Source of the DNA: Dyella silvae
GTDB lineage: Bacteria; Pseudomonadota; Gammaproteobacteria; Xanthomonadales; Rhodanobacteraceae
Direction: 5' to 3'
NCBI RefSeq assembly: GCF_026421305.1
Contig: NZ_JAPJBQ010000009.1
Coordinates: 1 to 64,000 of the forward strand
Length of the DNA stretch: 64,000 bases
Under the pieces are notes generated by a model, which had not been told where the DNA came from, searched no databases, and saw only the letters and a list, made by a program, of their open reading frames with translations. Positions 8,790-16,802 of this stretch are shown one piece after another. Each line of letters opens with the position of its first letter. Within the stretch, counting starts at the first letter, position 1. The position numbers and the translations under genes are program-made.

Positions 8790-9671
8790 TCAACGGCGGC
8801 GCGAACCGCGCAGGCTATCGATGGAAAAGCTCGCGATTTCGCCGCCGCCCGCCAAGCGGCGGGACTGACCCGGCGGTGGGCCCCAGGCATGCGCGGTCAC
8901 CACTTCCCAGGTCGCCGGAATACGCCCATCGACACGCATGGTTTCGTAGGCGGCCAGCATGCGCTGGTAATGCGCCTTGCCGAGCAGATGACGCTCGCGT
9001 TCGCGATCGGCGTTGGTGGCGCCAAGCCCCTGCAACTCCTTCAGCAACATGCGGGGCTCGCTATAGGTCAGCGTGTAGCGATCCACATCCAGCACGGGGT
9101 CGCGCAGGCCCGCGTTGATCATCGCATCGCCCAGGTCGTGCATGTCGAGGAAGCGGCTGACATGAGGTTGCTGGTCGGCTTCGGCCCAGGCGGCGCGAAG
9201 CTCTTTCAACGTATCCGGTCCGAAGGTGGAAAACACCAGCAGGCCGCCCGGCTTGAGCACGCGCACGCATTCGCCGAACAGTGCGGGCAGATCGTCGATC
9301 CACTGGAAGCACAGGTTGGAGTGCAGCACATCGACGCTGTGATCGGGCAAGGGCAACGCGGTGGCTTCGGCGCATACGCGCTGGAACGGCTTGAGCCAGC
9401 TGTTGTGCTTCTTGGCCGCGCGCAACATGGGCAGCGCAAGATCCATCGCGACCACTTGCGCCTTGGGATAGCGCTTGCGCAACAGCGCTGTGCCGCGACC
9501 GGTGCCTGCGCCCACGTCGATCACGCGCTCGGGCGTGTCCAGATAGAAGCCCAGGCGGTCGAGCAGCAGCGTCTGCACCTCGCGTTGCAAGGCATCATGC
9601 TGTTCATAGGTGTTCGCCGCGCGGCCGAAATTGCGGCGCACTTGCTGGCGGTCGAAATGCGAGTCGGTCAT
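8790..9671 (-). CDS. bioC: Malonyl-ACP O-methyltransferase BioC
   Basis: SAM-dependent methyltransferase (293 aa) that methylates the free carboxyl of malonyl-ACP, so that the fatty-acid machinery can build the pimelate chain of biotin. The SAM-binding loop VIDVGAGTGRGT is at 50-61. The BioC-type segments NLCFQWIDDLPALFGE and FSTFGPDTLKELRAAW follow. It is the last gene of the biotin operon and its ATG overlaps the bioH stop by four bases (ATGA), so the pair that starts and ends pimeloyl-ACP synthesis is translationally coupled. Identification is secure from sequence and context. Confidence 0.96.
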   Translation of the reverse strand: MTDSHFDRQQVRRNFGRAANTYEQHDALQREVQTLLLDRLGFYLDTPERVIDVGAGTGRGTALLRKRYPKAQVVAMDLALPMLRAAKKHNSWLKPFQRVCAEATALPLPDHSVDVLHSNLCFQWIDDLPALFGECVRVLKPGGLLVFSTFGPDTLKELRAAWAEADQQPHVSRFLDMHDLGDAMINAGLRDPVLDVDRYTLTYSEPRMLLKELQGLGATNADRERERHLLGKAHYQRMLAAYETMRVDGRIPATWEVVTAHAWGPPPGQSRRLAGGGEIASFSIDSLRGSRRR

Positions 9672-10438
9672 CGGAAGCTGTCCAGCACCGGCGTCAGCGC
9701 GTTCGCGACGTCATCGGCATAGCCAAAGAACGGCGCATGGCCGGCATGCGCGATTTCAACGTAGCTGCCACGCGCCTGCCCGGCCGACCACGCCATGGCA
9801 GGCGGCGGCACGATGCGGTCGCGATGGCCCACGATCCATGCATTGGGTACGTCGAGATTGGCGAGATCGGCGCGGCGATCGGTGACTTCGAGAATGCGGA
9901 TGCCTTCCTGCAGCACGCGCAGATCGGGTTCGCCGCGCTGGAAGATCAGGTTGCGCAGGTGACGCACTTCGGCCATGGGATCGCGGCTGCCCATGGCCTC
10001 CAGCGCGATGAAGCGCTCCAGCGTGCCGTGATAGTCGGTTTCCAGATCGGTGGCGAGCTGGCGTACCAGTTTGGGGTCGCTGCCGTGCGGCCAGTCGTCG
10101 CCGCGCGAGAACTTCGGTGTGCCGTCGATAATGCCAAGCCCGCGCACATGGTGCGGATGCTCCAGCGCCGCAGTCATCGCGATGAGGCCGCCAAGCGACC
10201 AGCCGATCCAGATGGCGGCCGGCGTCATGCGCGCGATCGCTTCGGCGCACACGGACGGTTCCAGCGGCAACGTGCTGTCGCGCGAGTAGCCGTGGCCGGG
10301 AAGATCGACCACGTGCATGGTGCAGCGATCGGCCAGCACCTCGCACAGCGGCTCCATCATGCCGCCGTGCATGGCCCAGCCGTGGAGAATCACCACGGGG
10401 ATGTCGCCGTGGCCGCGGGTTTCGATGTGGAGGCTCAT
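9668..10438 (-). CDS. bioH: Pimeloyl-ACP methyl ester esterase BioH
   Basis: Alpha/beta hydrolase (256 aa) that cleaves the methyl ester from pimeloyl-ACP methyl ester to end BioC-primed chain elongation. The oxyanion segment [10 protein letters not shown] is at 17-26, the nucleophile S81 lies in GWSLGG, and the catalytic histidine is in HAGHAPFF near the C-terminus. I chose the ATG at 10438 (MSLHIETRG); upstream codons run through an intergenic repeat and encode no conserved sequence. The start overlaps the trhO stop by four bases and the stop overlaps bioC by four bases. Confidence 0.95.
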   Translation of the reverse strand: MSLHIETRGHGDIPVVILHGWAMHGGMMEPLCEVLADRCTMHVVDLPGHGYSRDSTLPLEPSVCAEAIARMTPAAIWIGWSLGGLIAMTAALEHPHHVRGLGIIDGTPKFSRGDDWPHGSDPKLVRQLATDLETDYHGTLERFIALEAMGSRDPMAEVRHLRNLIFQRGEPDLRVLQEGIRILEVTDRRADLANLDVPNAWIVGHRDRIVPPPAMAWSAGQARGSYVEIAHAGHAPFFGYADDVANALTPVLDSFR

Positions 10439-11304
10439 GCGCTCTTGGCTCCCTCTCCCATCTGGGGAGAGGGTTGGGGTGAGGGGTGGGTGCTTGCGGT
10501 GGAGTTGCTCAAGGCGAGTTCTTCGCAAGATTGACCCCTCACCCCGGCCCTCTCCCCGAAGGGGAGAGGGAGAAGTGCGGCGGGTGCGAGATCTTTGTCT
10601 ACAGCGCCACGCTCATCAAACACGAAGCAGTCCCCTTGCCAATGCGTCCCGTCGGTTTCCTCGAAGTACTTCAGAATGCCGCCTTCGAGCTGATAGACGT
10701 TGCCGATGCCGATGTCCTGCATATGCAGCACGGCTTTCTCGCAACGGATGCCACCCGTGCAGTACGACACCACCGTCTTGTTCTCGAAGCGTGCGCGATC
10801 AGCAGCGATCGCCGCGGGAAATTCCGTGAAGCTGGCAATGCGGTAATCCACCGCGTTGTTGAACAGGCCCACGTCCGTTTCGTAGTCGTTGCGCGTATCC
10901 AGCAGCACCACTTCGCGTCCGTCGTCGTCATGTCCCTGCGCCAGCCAGCGCTGCAGCTTCACCGGTGCCACGGACGGGGCGCGGCCACCTTCTGGTCGAA
11001 TGGTCGGCATGCGCATGGTGATGATTTCTTTCTTCAGGCGCACACGCATGCGACCGAACGGCACTTCGTCGGAGATCGACACCTTCGGCTCCAGACCCGC
11101 AAAACGCGGATCGGTGCGCAGCCAGTCCATGAACGTATCGATAGGTTCGCTCGGGCCGGCCAGGAACAGATTGATGCCCTCGGGCGCCAAGAGAATGGTG
11201 CCCTTGAGTGACAGCGCCTCACAGCGCTCGCGAATGCGCTCGCGCAGCTCGGGCAGATCGTCCAGACTGACGAAGCGGTAGGCGGAAAGATTGATGATCG
11301 TCAT
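10435..11304 (-). CDS. trhO: tRNA uridine(34) hydroxylase, rhodanese-type, with a repeat-encoded tail
   Basis: YceA/UPF0176 family protein (289 aa) that uses a rhodanese domain to hydroxylate uridine 34 of certain tRNAs (5-hydroxyuridine). The N-terminal ferredoxin-like domain spans about 1-115. The rhodanese domain contains LLDTRNDYE (134-142) and the active cysteine C182 in [11 protein letters not shown]. The conserved part ends near residue 240. Residues about 245-286 ([15 protein letters not shown]... [12 protein letters not shown]) are encoded by the dispersed repeat at 10449-10572. The gene sits between bioF and bioH and overlaps the bioH start by four bases. I chose the ATG at 11304 ([11 protein letters not shown]). 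A role in biotin synthesis is not known; co-expression is all the context shows. Confidence 0.92.
   Translation of the reverse strand: MTIINLSAYRFVSLDDLPELRERIRERCEALSLKGTILLAPEGINLFLAGPSEPIDTFMDWLRTDPRFAGLEPKVSISDEVPFGRMRVRLKKEIITMRMPTIRPEGGRAPSVAPVKLQRWLAQGHDDDGREVVLLDTRNDYETDVGLFNNAVDYRIASFTEFPAAIAADRARFENKTVVSYCTGGIRCEKAVLHMQDIGIGNVYQLEGGILKYFEETDGTHWQGDCFVFDERGAVDKDLAPAALLPLPFGERAGVRGQSCEELALSNSTASTHPSPQPSPQMGEGAKSA
10449..10572. repeat. CTCTCCC...GGGAGAGG dispersed repeat inside trhO
   Basis: The element is bounded by short hairpins: CCCTCTCCCAtctGGGGAGAGGG at one end and CCTCTCCCCgaaGGGGAGAGGG at the other. Inner GGGGTGAGGGG and CCCCTCACCCC motifs are also complementary. The same layout recurs at 29627-29762. 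This copy is read through by trhO as its last ~42 codons and ends just before the bioH start codon. Confidence 0.85.
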
Positions 11305-11333
11305 GGCGGGGGAGGGGTACGGCAAGGCCGCCA

Positions 11334-12515
11334 TTATACGGGCCGCTTCACAGGCAGCCCGGACAGCGCCTCCAGCAGGCGGTCCACATCGGCTTCCTCG
11401 TGTGCCGCAGACAGCGTGATACGCAGCCTGGCCTTGCCCTGCGGCACCGTGGGCGGGCGGATCGCGGTGACCAGAAAACCCTGTCGCTCCAAGGCTTCCG
11501 AAGCATCCAGCGCCATCCGGGCGTCGCCCAGCAGCAGCGGCTGGATGGCGGTGGGCGAAGGCATCAGGGGCAGGCCGAGCTGGGCAGCACCCTGACGGAA
11601 ACGGGCGATAAGCGTATGCAGTTTGTTGCGCCGCCAGCTTTCCGTCTGGGCCAGCGTCACCGCAGCCAGGGTTGCGGCGGCGAGGGCAGGCGGCATGGCG
11701 GTCGTATAGATATAGGTGCGCGCGGACTGGACCAGGCCATCGATCAACGCCGCCGATCCCGCCACGAACGCGCCGCTGCAGCCCAGCGCTTTGCCCAGCG
11801 TGGCCATCAGCACCGGCACCTCGTTCTGACCGAGCCCGGCGGCAGTCACACTGCCTTCGCCCTGCGCGCCGAGCACGCCGAGACCGTGTGCGTCATCCAC
11901 CATGAAGGTGGCGTTCTCCTGCCGGCACAGGGCGGCAAGATCGCCTAGCGGTGCGATATCGCCATCCATGCTGAACACGCCGTCGGTGGCGAGCAGTGCC
12001 GCTGTGTCGGTGTGGCTGGCAAGTTGCCGCGCGGCCGCTTCGACATCGGCATGCGGATAGCGCTTCAGTTCGGCGCCCGCGAGCTGCGCGCCATCGAGCA
12101 GGCAGGCGTGATTGAGTTTGTCCTGCACGCACAAGTCGTCGCGTTGCAGCAGCGCCTGCATCACGCCGAGGTTGGCCATGTAGCCGGTGGAAAACAGCAG
12201 CGCGCGTTCGCGTCCGGTCCACGCCGCCAGGGCTTCTTCCAGCTCGGCGTGCGCGGTGCGGTGGCCGCAGATGAGATGGGCCGAACCGCTGCCTACGCCG
12301 TTGTCATCGGCAGCGCGCTTGAGCGCGTCGATCAGAGCCGGATGCTGGGCGAGGCCAAGGTAGTCGTTGCTGCAGAACGAAAGCAGGCGGCGCCCTTGGC
12401 TTTGCACCCACGCACCATCGGCATGCTCGATGGTGCGCAGGCGACGCAGCAGGCCAGCTTGCGCGCGTTCGGCGCTGCGCTGGGCGAGTCGCTCGGTGAG
12501 CGTTGGACGCGTCAT
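11334..12515 (-). CDS. bioF: 8-amino-7-oxononanoate synthase BioF
   Basis: PLP-dependent alpha-oxoamine synthase (393 aa) that condenses pimeloyl-ACP with alanine in the first ring-forming step of biotin synthesis. The cofactor lysine is K242 in [12 protein letters not shown]. The aldehyde-stacking H-rich segment [11 protein letters not shown] is at 132-142, and [11 protein letters not shown] (207-217) carries the ring-nitrogen aspartate. I chose the ATG at 12515 ([10 protein letters not shown]) rather than an upstream in-frame start that overlaps the end of bioB. It lies 14 bases after bioB and 29 bases before trhO, so one transcript is expected. Confidence 0.96.
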   Translation of the reverse strand: MTRPTLTERLAQRSAERAQAGLLRRLRTIEHADGAWVQSQGRRLLSFCSNDYLGLAQHPALIDALKRAADDNGVGSGSAHLICGHRTAHAELEEALAAWTGRERALLFSTGYMANLGVMQALLQRDDLCVQDKLNHACLLDGAQLAGAELKRYPHADVEAAARQLASHTDTAALLATDGVFSMDGDIAPLGDLAALCRQENATFMVDDAHGLGVLGAQGEGSVTAAGLGQNEVPVLMATLGKALGCSGAFVAGSAALIDGLVQSARTYIYTTAMPPALAAATLAAVTLAQTESWRRNKLHTLIARFRQGAAQLGLPLMPSPTAIQPLLLGDARMALDASEALERQGFLVTAIRPPTVPQGKARLRITLSAAHEEADVDRLLEALSGLPVKRPV

Positions 12516-12529
12516 GGCGCTACCGCCAT

Positions 12530-13570
12530 TCAGGCGGCGGCGCTGCAACCGCAACCGTTACCACAGCTGCCGCTATCCGCTTCAAGAATGTCTGCATGCA
12601 CGGTGCCGGCTTCTTCCACCACTTCCAGTGGATGCAGGTTGAGGCGCTTGAACAGCTGGCGATCGTGTTCCACGTCGGGGTTGCCCGTGGTGAGCAGCTT
12701 TTCGCCGTAGAAAATCGAGTTGGCGCCGGCGAAGAAACACAGTGCCTGCACGGCATCGTCCATCTGCTGGCGGCCGGCGGAGAGTCGCACCATCGAGGCC
12801 GGCATCAGAATGCGTGCCACGGCAATCGTGCGCACGAAATCGAACGGGTCGATGGCGTCGGTACCGTTGAGCGGCGTGCCTTCCACCTGCACCAGCTGGT
12901 TGATCGGCACCGAATGCGGGTGCTCGGGCAGCGTGGCCAGTGTCTGCAGCAAGCCGGCGCGCTGATCGCGCGTCTCGCCCATGCCCACGATGCCGCCGCA
13001 GCAGGTCTTAAGGCCTGCTTGGCGCACGTGTTCCAGCGTATCCAGGCGATCCTGATACTGGCGGGTGTGGATGATTTCGCCGTAGAACTCCGGCGCCGTA
13101 TCCAGGTTGTGGTTGTAGTAGTCCAGGCCCGCCTGCTTCAGCGCGGTGGCCTGCTCGCCGTTGAGCATGCCGAGCGTGGCGCAGGTTTCCAGGCCAAGGC
13201 CCTTCACGGCGCGCACGATCTCCGCCACCTTCACGACGTCGCGGTCTTTAGGGCTGCGCCATGCGGCGCCCATGCAGAAGCGGCTGGCACCCGCATTCTT
13301 TGCCGCCTGCGCGCGGGCCACCACGGCTTCCACGCTCATCAGCTTCTGTGCTTCCACGCCGGTGTCGTAACGCGCGGCCTGCGGACAGTAGGCGCAATCC
13401 TCGGGGCAGCCGCCGGTCTTGATCGACAACAGGGTCGACACCTGCACGGCGTTGGGGTCGTGGTGTTCGCGATGCACCGAGTGCGCACGGTGCAGCAGCT
13501 CGTTGAACGGCAGGGCGAACAGGTCGGCGACTTCAGCGCGCGTCCAGTCGTGGCGGATCGGTTGGGCCAT
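12530..13570 (-). CDS. bioB: Biotin synthase BioB
   Basis: Radical-SAM enzyme (346 aa) that inserts sulfur into dethiobiotin. The [4Fe-4S] radical-SAM motif CPEDCAYC gives C55, C59 and C62. Downstream cysteines in [17 protein letters not shown] and LKTCCGG fit the [2Fe-2S] sulfur-donor site. An unusual C-terminal tail ends [11 protein letters not shown], a cysteine-rich stretch that the catalytic core does not need. It is the first gene of the minus-strand operon bioB-bioF-trhO-bioH-bioC. bioA and bioD are not in the window. A BirA-like operator lies upstream (13622-13656). Confidence 0.98.
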   Translation of the reverse strand: MAQPIRHDWTRAEVADLFALPFNELLHRAHSVHREHHDPNAVQVSTLLSIKTGGCPEDCAYCPQAARYDTGVEAQKLMSVEAVVARAQAAKNAGASRFCMGAAWRSPKDRDVVKVAEIVRAVKGLGLETCATLGMLNGEQATALKQAGLDYYNHNLDTAPEFYGEIIHTRQYQDRLDTLEHVRQAGLKTCCGGIVGMGETRDQRAGLLQTLATLPEHPHSVPINQLVQVEGTPLNGTDAIDPFDFVRTIAVARILMPASMVRLSAGRQQMDDAVQALCFFAGANSIFYGEKLLTTGNPDVEHDRQLFKRLNLHPLEVVEEAGTVHADILEADSGSCGNGCGCSAAA

Positions 13571-13621
13571 GGCGACAGCTCTGGGTGGGGATTGGCGGAA
13601 AGTGTGGCAGGGCGTTTTTTG

Positions 13622-13656
13622 TTGTCAACTTTCAAAAGTCATAACCGGTTGACGAT
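13622..13656 (-). promoter_or_regulatory. Candidate BirA operator and bioB promoter region
   Basis: TTGTCAAC (13622-13629) and GTTGACGA (13648-13655) form an inverted repeat with one mismatch. The nine-base half sites are separated by 16 bases, the layout of the E. coli BirA operator (TTGTAAACC-N16-GGTTTACAA). The site lies 52 bases upstream of bioB. Whether this genome's BirA has a DNA-binding domain cannot be seen here. Confidence 0.55.
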
Positions 13657-13713
13657 GCGCGGACGTATGGCAGCGGCTACCATCGGGCCCATTACTCCGT
13701 GGGAGTCGTTGGT

Positions 13714-13920
13714 ATGAGTGCAGGACAAGGCAGTGCGGGCAACGTGCTCGCGGCCATCTGCAGTTTCTTCATCCCGGGTCTGGGCCAGCTGGTTCAGGGC
13801 CGTTTCTGGATTGCGCTGGTGATGTTCGTGCTGGCCGCCATCCTGTGGATCGTGTGGCTGGGATGGATCATCCATCTGTGGTCCATCCTCGACGCCGCGA
13901 TGTTCAAGCCCAAGCAATGA
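13714..13920 (+). CDS. Small TM2-like membrane protein (68 aa)
   Basis: Short inner-membrane protein with two hydrophobic helices: about residues 5-20 (NVLAAICSFFIPGLGQLVQG) and 26-55 (IALVMFVLAAILWIVWLG). The turn FIPGLGQLVQGRFW resembles the glycine-rich GxGQ turn of TM2-type small proteins, whose function is unknown. I chose the ATG at 13714. The next gene, comF, begins 16 bases downstream, so the two are probably co-transcribed. Competence or DNA uptake is one possible link, but nothing in this protein proves it. Confidence 0.75.
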   Translation: MSAGQGSAGNVLAAICSFFIPGLGQLVQGRFWIALVMFVLAAILWIVWLGWIIHLWSILDAAMFKPKQ

Positions 13921-13935
13921 AAGGGAGTCGAGCGC

Positions 13936-14658
13936 ATGAATGCGCTTTCATGGGTTCGCCCCGCAGCGAAGGCGCTGCAACGATTCGTTCTGCCGTTTCA
14001 TTGCCTGCTGTGCGGCGCAGCGGGCAACGACGGCCTGGATCTCTGCCGCGACTGCGCCGCCGAGCTGCCGCGTAACCGTATTTGTTGCCTCCGTTGCGCG
14101 TTGCCACTGGCGCAGCCGACCTTGCTGTGTGGCCAGTGCATCAAGCGCCCGCCGCCGTGGGAAGCGGCGTGGGTGCCTTTCCGCTATGCGTGGCCGCTGG
14201 ATCGGCTGGAATCGCGCTTCAAATTCGGTGCCGACCTGGCGGCCGGGCGGGTGTTGTCCGCGCTGTGGTTGCGCGAGTTACCACCGGATAGCCGCCCGCT
14301 GTGGATCGTGCCGGTGCCGCTGCATCGCACACGCCTTCGTCAGCGCGGCTACAACCAGGCGCTGGAACTGGCCCGGCCATTGGCGCGCCATTTCGATGTG
14401 CCACTGCGCCATGACGTGCTGCAGCGCGCGCGCCCCACCACAGCCCAGACCGATCTCTCCGCATTGGCCCGCCGACGCAACGTGCGTGGTGTCTTCACGA
14501 CCAGATCGGGCATGGCCTTGCCCGCGCACGTTGCCTTGCTCGACGACGTGATGACCACCGGCGCCACCCTCGTCGAATGCGCCAAAGCGTTGCGCCGCGC
14601 CGGCGTGCAGCGTGTCGATGTGTGGGCATTGGCACGCGCGCCGATATCGCGCGGTTAG
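13936..14658 (+). CDS. comF: ComF-family phosphoribosyltransferase-like protein
   Basis: ComF/GntX family protein (240 aa), associated with DNA uptake and use in competent bacteria. An N-terminal zinc-finger region has paired cysteines C23/C26, C37/C40, C51/C54 and C65/C68. The C-terminal half is a type I phosphoribosyltransferase fold with RQRGYNQALELA (the ComF signature) and the PRPP loop VALLDDVMTTGATL at about 199-212. It is divergent from bioB across the small membrane gene, the same neighbourhood found in other Xanthomonadales. Its substrate is unknown. Identification to family is firm. Confidence 0.92.
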   Translation: MNALSWVRPAAKALQRFVLPFHCLLCGAAGNDGLDLCRDCAAELPRNRICCLRCALPLAQPTLLCGQCIKRPPPWEAAWVPFRYAWPLDRLESRFKFGADLAAGRVLSALWLRELPPDSRPLWIVPVPLHRTRLRQRGYNQALELARPLARHFDVPLRHDVLQRARPTTAQTDLSALARRRNVRGVFTTRSGMALPAHVALLDDVMTTGATLVECAKALRRAGVQRVDVWALARAPISRG

Positions 14659-14771
14659 TCACGGTGGCGTGAGGCCAGTCTTCACGCCGGCCCGCCATGG
14701 GCCGGCGCAGCATGTGGCAGATCGGCCGGGCGAACCGCCCGGAGACGACTCACTCTCTCAGGAGATGCCCC

Positions 14772-15125
14772 ATGTTGAACTGGCCCGACTATCGCAAGGA
14801 ACTCCTCGGCCGCATCGGCGAAATCAGCAAGCTGAGCCCGGACACGGTGGGCGGCTACCAGACGCTCACCAAGGCCAACAGCAAGAATGGCCACCTGGAT
14901 GCCAAGACGCGCGAGCTGATTTCGCTGGCGGTCGCCGTCACGACACGCTGTGACGGTTGCATCACCGTGCATACCGCCGAAGCGCTCAAGCACGGCGCCA
15001 GCCATGAGGAAATTGCCGAAGCACTGGGCGTGGCGGTGGCCATGAACGCGGGCGCGGCACTGGTGTATTCGGCCCGCGTCATGGATGCCGTCAGCGCCTA
15101 CGAGTCGGCAGCGCGCCCGGCGTAA
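14772..15125 (+). CDS. Carboxymuconolactone decarboxylase/AhpD-like protein
   Basis: Single-domain CMD family protein (117 aa) with the AhpD-type redox motif C60-D-G-C63 followed by H67 (TTRCDGCITVHTAEA), so a peroxidase-linked thiol function is more likely than lactone decarboxylation. The ATG at 14772 has CAGGAG eight bases upstream. The C-terminal 28 bases of the gene overlap the end of the convergent DoxX-like gene at 15098, an unusual tail-to-tail overlap. The partner peroxiredoxin is not in the window. Confidence 0.88.
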   Translation: MLNWPDYRKELLGRIGEISKLSPDTVGGYQTLTKANSKNGHLDAKTRELISLAVAVTTRCDGCITVHTAEALKHGASHEEIAEALGVAVAMNAGAALVYSARVMDAVSAYESAARPA

Positions 15126-15964
15126 GGCGCTGTGCGGTAGGAGTCGGCCACCACCCAGGCACCGCAGGCAATAGCGGCGGAGATGACGAAAGCCGTCCAC
15201 GTGGTGCGGTCGGTTGGCGTGGCGACGATGGCGGGTACCCACACCAGCGACGTGATGATCCACAGCATCGCCGCTTCCAATGTGGCGGCGAGACGTGGCA
15301 GCACGCCAAACAGCACGCCAAGGCACGCGGCGATGCTGCCGGCACCGGTGAGATACGCCCAGCCGAGCCGGTAAGGCAGCCACGCCGGCACAAACGCAGC
15401 CGTCTGTTCGCTGTAGACAAAGTGCGAAAGCCCGATCATCGGCAGCGACAGCGCAAACAGCACCCGGGCATGGCGCATGCCGCGTTCGCCCGCGATGTAC
15501 TTCAGCCAACCATCACTCGTGTTGCCTCGTTGCGTGGCCAGCAACACCCAGGCGCCGGCAAGCATCACGGCAATCTCGCCGAAACCCAGCCAGCTCAGCT
15601 CCACGGCTGGCGCTACCAGCAGCGCTGGCAGCTTCAACAGCACCACCCACAACAACAAAAACACCGTTAATACGACTGCCGACGTGCTTGCGGTGGACTC
15701 GAACAGCAAACCAACCCCACACGCCAGCTCAATCAGCGCGATGGCGTACGCCACCAGCGTCTGACCGGGTAAGTGATCTATGGGAATGTGTTGCCACACC
15801 ATGGCGACATCGCCATAGATCAGGCCAAGCACGCCCAGGCCGATCATGGTGCTGGCAAAGAAAAACTGCGAAGGACGTCGCTTGGTGCGCGGCCAGCTGG
15901 CCGTTTGAACCGAAGCATTGCTGACAGCCACGTCGGCTGACGTTGGTCGATACGAACTCTCCAT
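15098..15964 (-). CDS. DoxX-like integral membrane protein
   Basis: Inner-membrane protein (288 aa) with about eight hydrophobic helices, made of two DoxX-like halves. Typical segments are STMIGLGVLGLIYGDVAM, VAYAIALIELACGVGLLFE and, in the second half, FALSLPMIGLSHFVY and GWAYLTGAGSIAACLGVLFG. DoxX proteins are linked to redox and oxidative-stress functions, but the role of this branch is unknown. I chose the ATG at 15964 because AGGAGCGAGGT lies directly upstream; longer in-frame extensions are not membrane-like. Its 3' end overlaps the AhpD-like gene, and a thiol/oxidative-stress link between the two is only a suggestion. Confidence 0.78.
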   Translation of the reverse strand: MESSYRPTSADVAVSNASVQTASWPRTKRRPSQFFFASTMIGLGVLGLIYGDVAMVWQHIPIDHLPGQTLVAYAIALIELACGVGLLFESTASTSAVVLTVFLLLWVVLLKLPALLVAPAVELSWLGFGEIAVMLAGAWVLLATQRGNTSDGWLKYIAGERGMRHARVLFALSLPMIGLSHFVYSEQTAAFVPAWLPYRLGWAYLTGAGSIAACLGVLFGVLPRLAATLEAAMLWIITSLVWVPAIVATPTDRTTWTAFVISAAIACGAWVVADSYRTAPYAGRAADS

Positions 15965-16173
15965 ACCTCGCTCCTGTATAGCGGAAGGACACGGAACCAT
16001 CAGTACGAACCACGACACGGCCGGCACACAATGGGCCGTGTTGAACAAACGGGGTATTGCTGCGGAGGGACACGCGGGGGCCATTAGATAGGTAAGCCCG
16101 CCTTCGTGCAATCGATGCGATGATCTCAGTCTGTACCGTGCCGTTTCGCTTGCCGAGAACGAAAGGAGGCCCC

Positions 16174-16593
16174 GTGTTCCAGCATCGCCGCATCGATCGC
16201 CTGCCCGCCGACGCGGACCCGGACGGTCTCAAGCTGTACGGCATTTCGTCGAGCGGGCAAGCGGTGGACTTCGCCCGCTACTCGCCACAGCTGCAAACGA
16301 TGAAGGATGCGCGACCCGTGCGCTGGGCGCAGACACCGGCGTTCGCCATCTGTCATGACGGCGCGAGCGCACGCTACCTCGTGCTGGGATGGTGGGGTAA
16401 CGACAACGAAATGTTCGTGGCCGTTGCCGCAGATGATGGTTCCGGCTGGGTCGAAGATATGTCCCGCTACTCGTTCTGCCTGTGGGACATGGAAGTGATG
16501 TGGCACGAACGCAACGCGTTTGTGGTGGAGATGTACGGCGCAACGCCCAGCCTCGAGGCGTACCGGGCGAATCGGTTCACCCATGTGTTGTAG
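16174..16593 (+). CDS. Hypothetical protein (139 aa)
   Basis: Soluble protein of unknown function beginning MFQHRRIDRLPADADP at a GTG. The GTG at 16174 has AAAGGAGG four bases upstream, a much better start than the upstream ATG at 16120, which lacks a ribosome-binding site. The sequence is rich in aromatic residues (YLVLGWWGNDNEMFVAVAA, then YSFCLWDMEVMWHERNAFVV), suggesting a compact beta-rich fold. No signal peptide or known motif is visible. It stands alone between the DoxX-like gene and a palindromic repeat. Confidence 0.7.
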   Translation: MFQHRRIDRLPADADPDGLKLYGISSSGQAVDFARYSPQLQTMKDARPVRWAQTPAFAICHDGASARYLVLGWWGNDNEMFVAVAADDGSGWVEDMSRYSFCLWDMEVMWHERNAFVVEMYGATPSLEAYRANRFTHVL

Positions 16594-16636
16594 TTGCGAT
16601 CAAGGCGTGGTGCCTTTCTGAGCGTCACCATTGTGC

Positions 16637-16767
16637 TCGTCATTCCGGCGCAGGCCGGAATCCAGTTACGAGGTATCTCGATTTTCGCGACAAGAGCCAG
16701 GGCGCTTGTTTCATCGCGAAAATCGCACGTAGCGGTCACTGGATTCCGGCCTGCGCCGGAATGACGA
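16637..16767. repeat. Long palindromic repeat (TCGTCATTCCGG type)
   Basis: Two 30-base arms (16637-16666 and 16738-16767) are perfect reverse complements, with a second 12-bp inverted repeat CGATTTTCGCGA inside (16679-16690 and 16714-16725). Members of the same family, with diverged arms, lie at 22775, 24873, 27762 and 43549. All are intergenic, as expected of REP- or MITE-like elements. Confidence 0.88.
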
Positions 16768-16802
16768 ACAAAGGCGAGGACTCGCAGCCTCCGGGCATCG
16801 AA

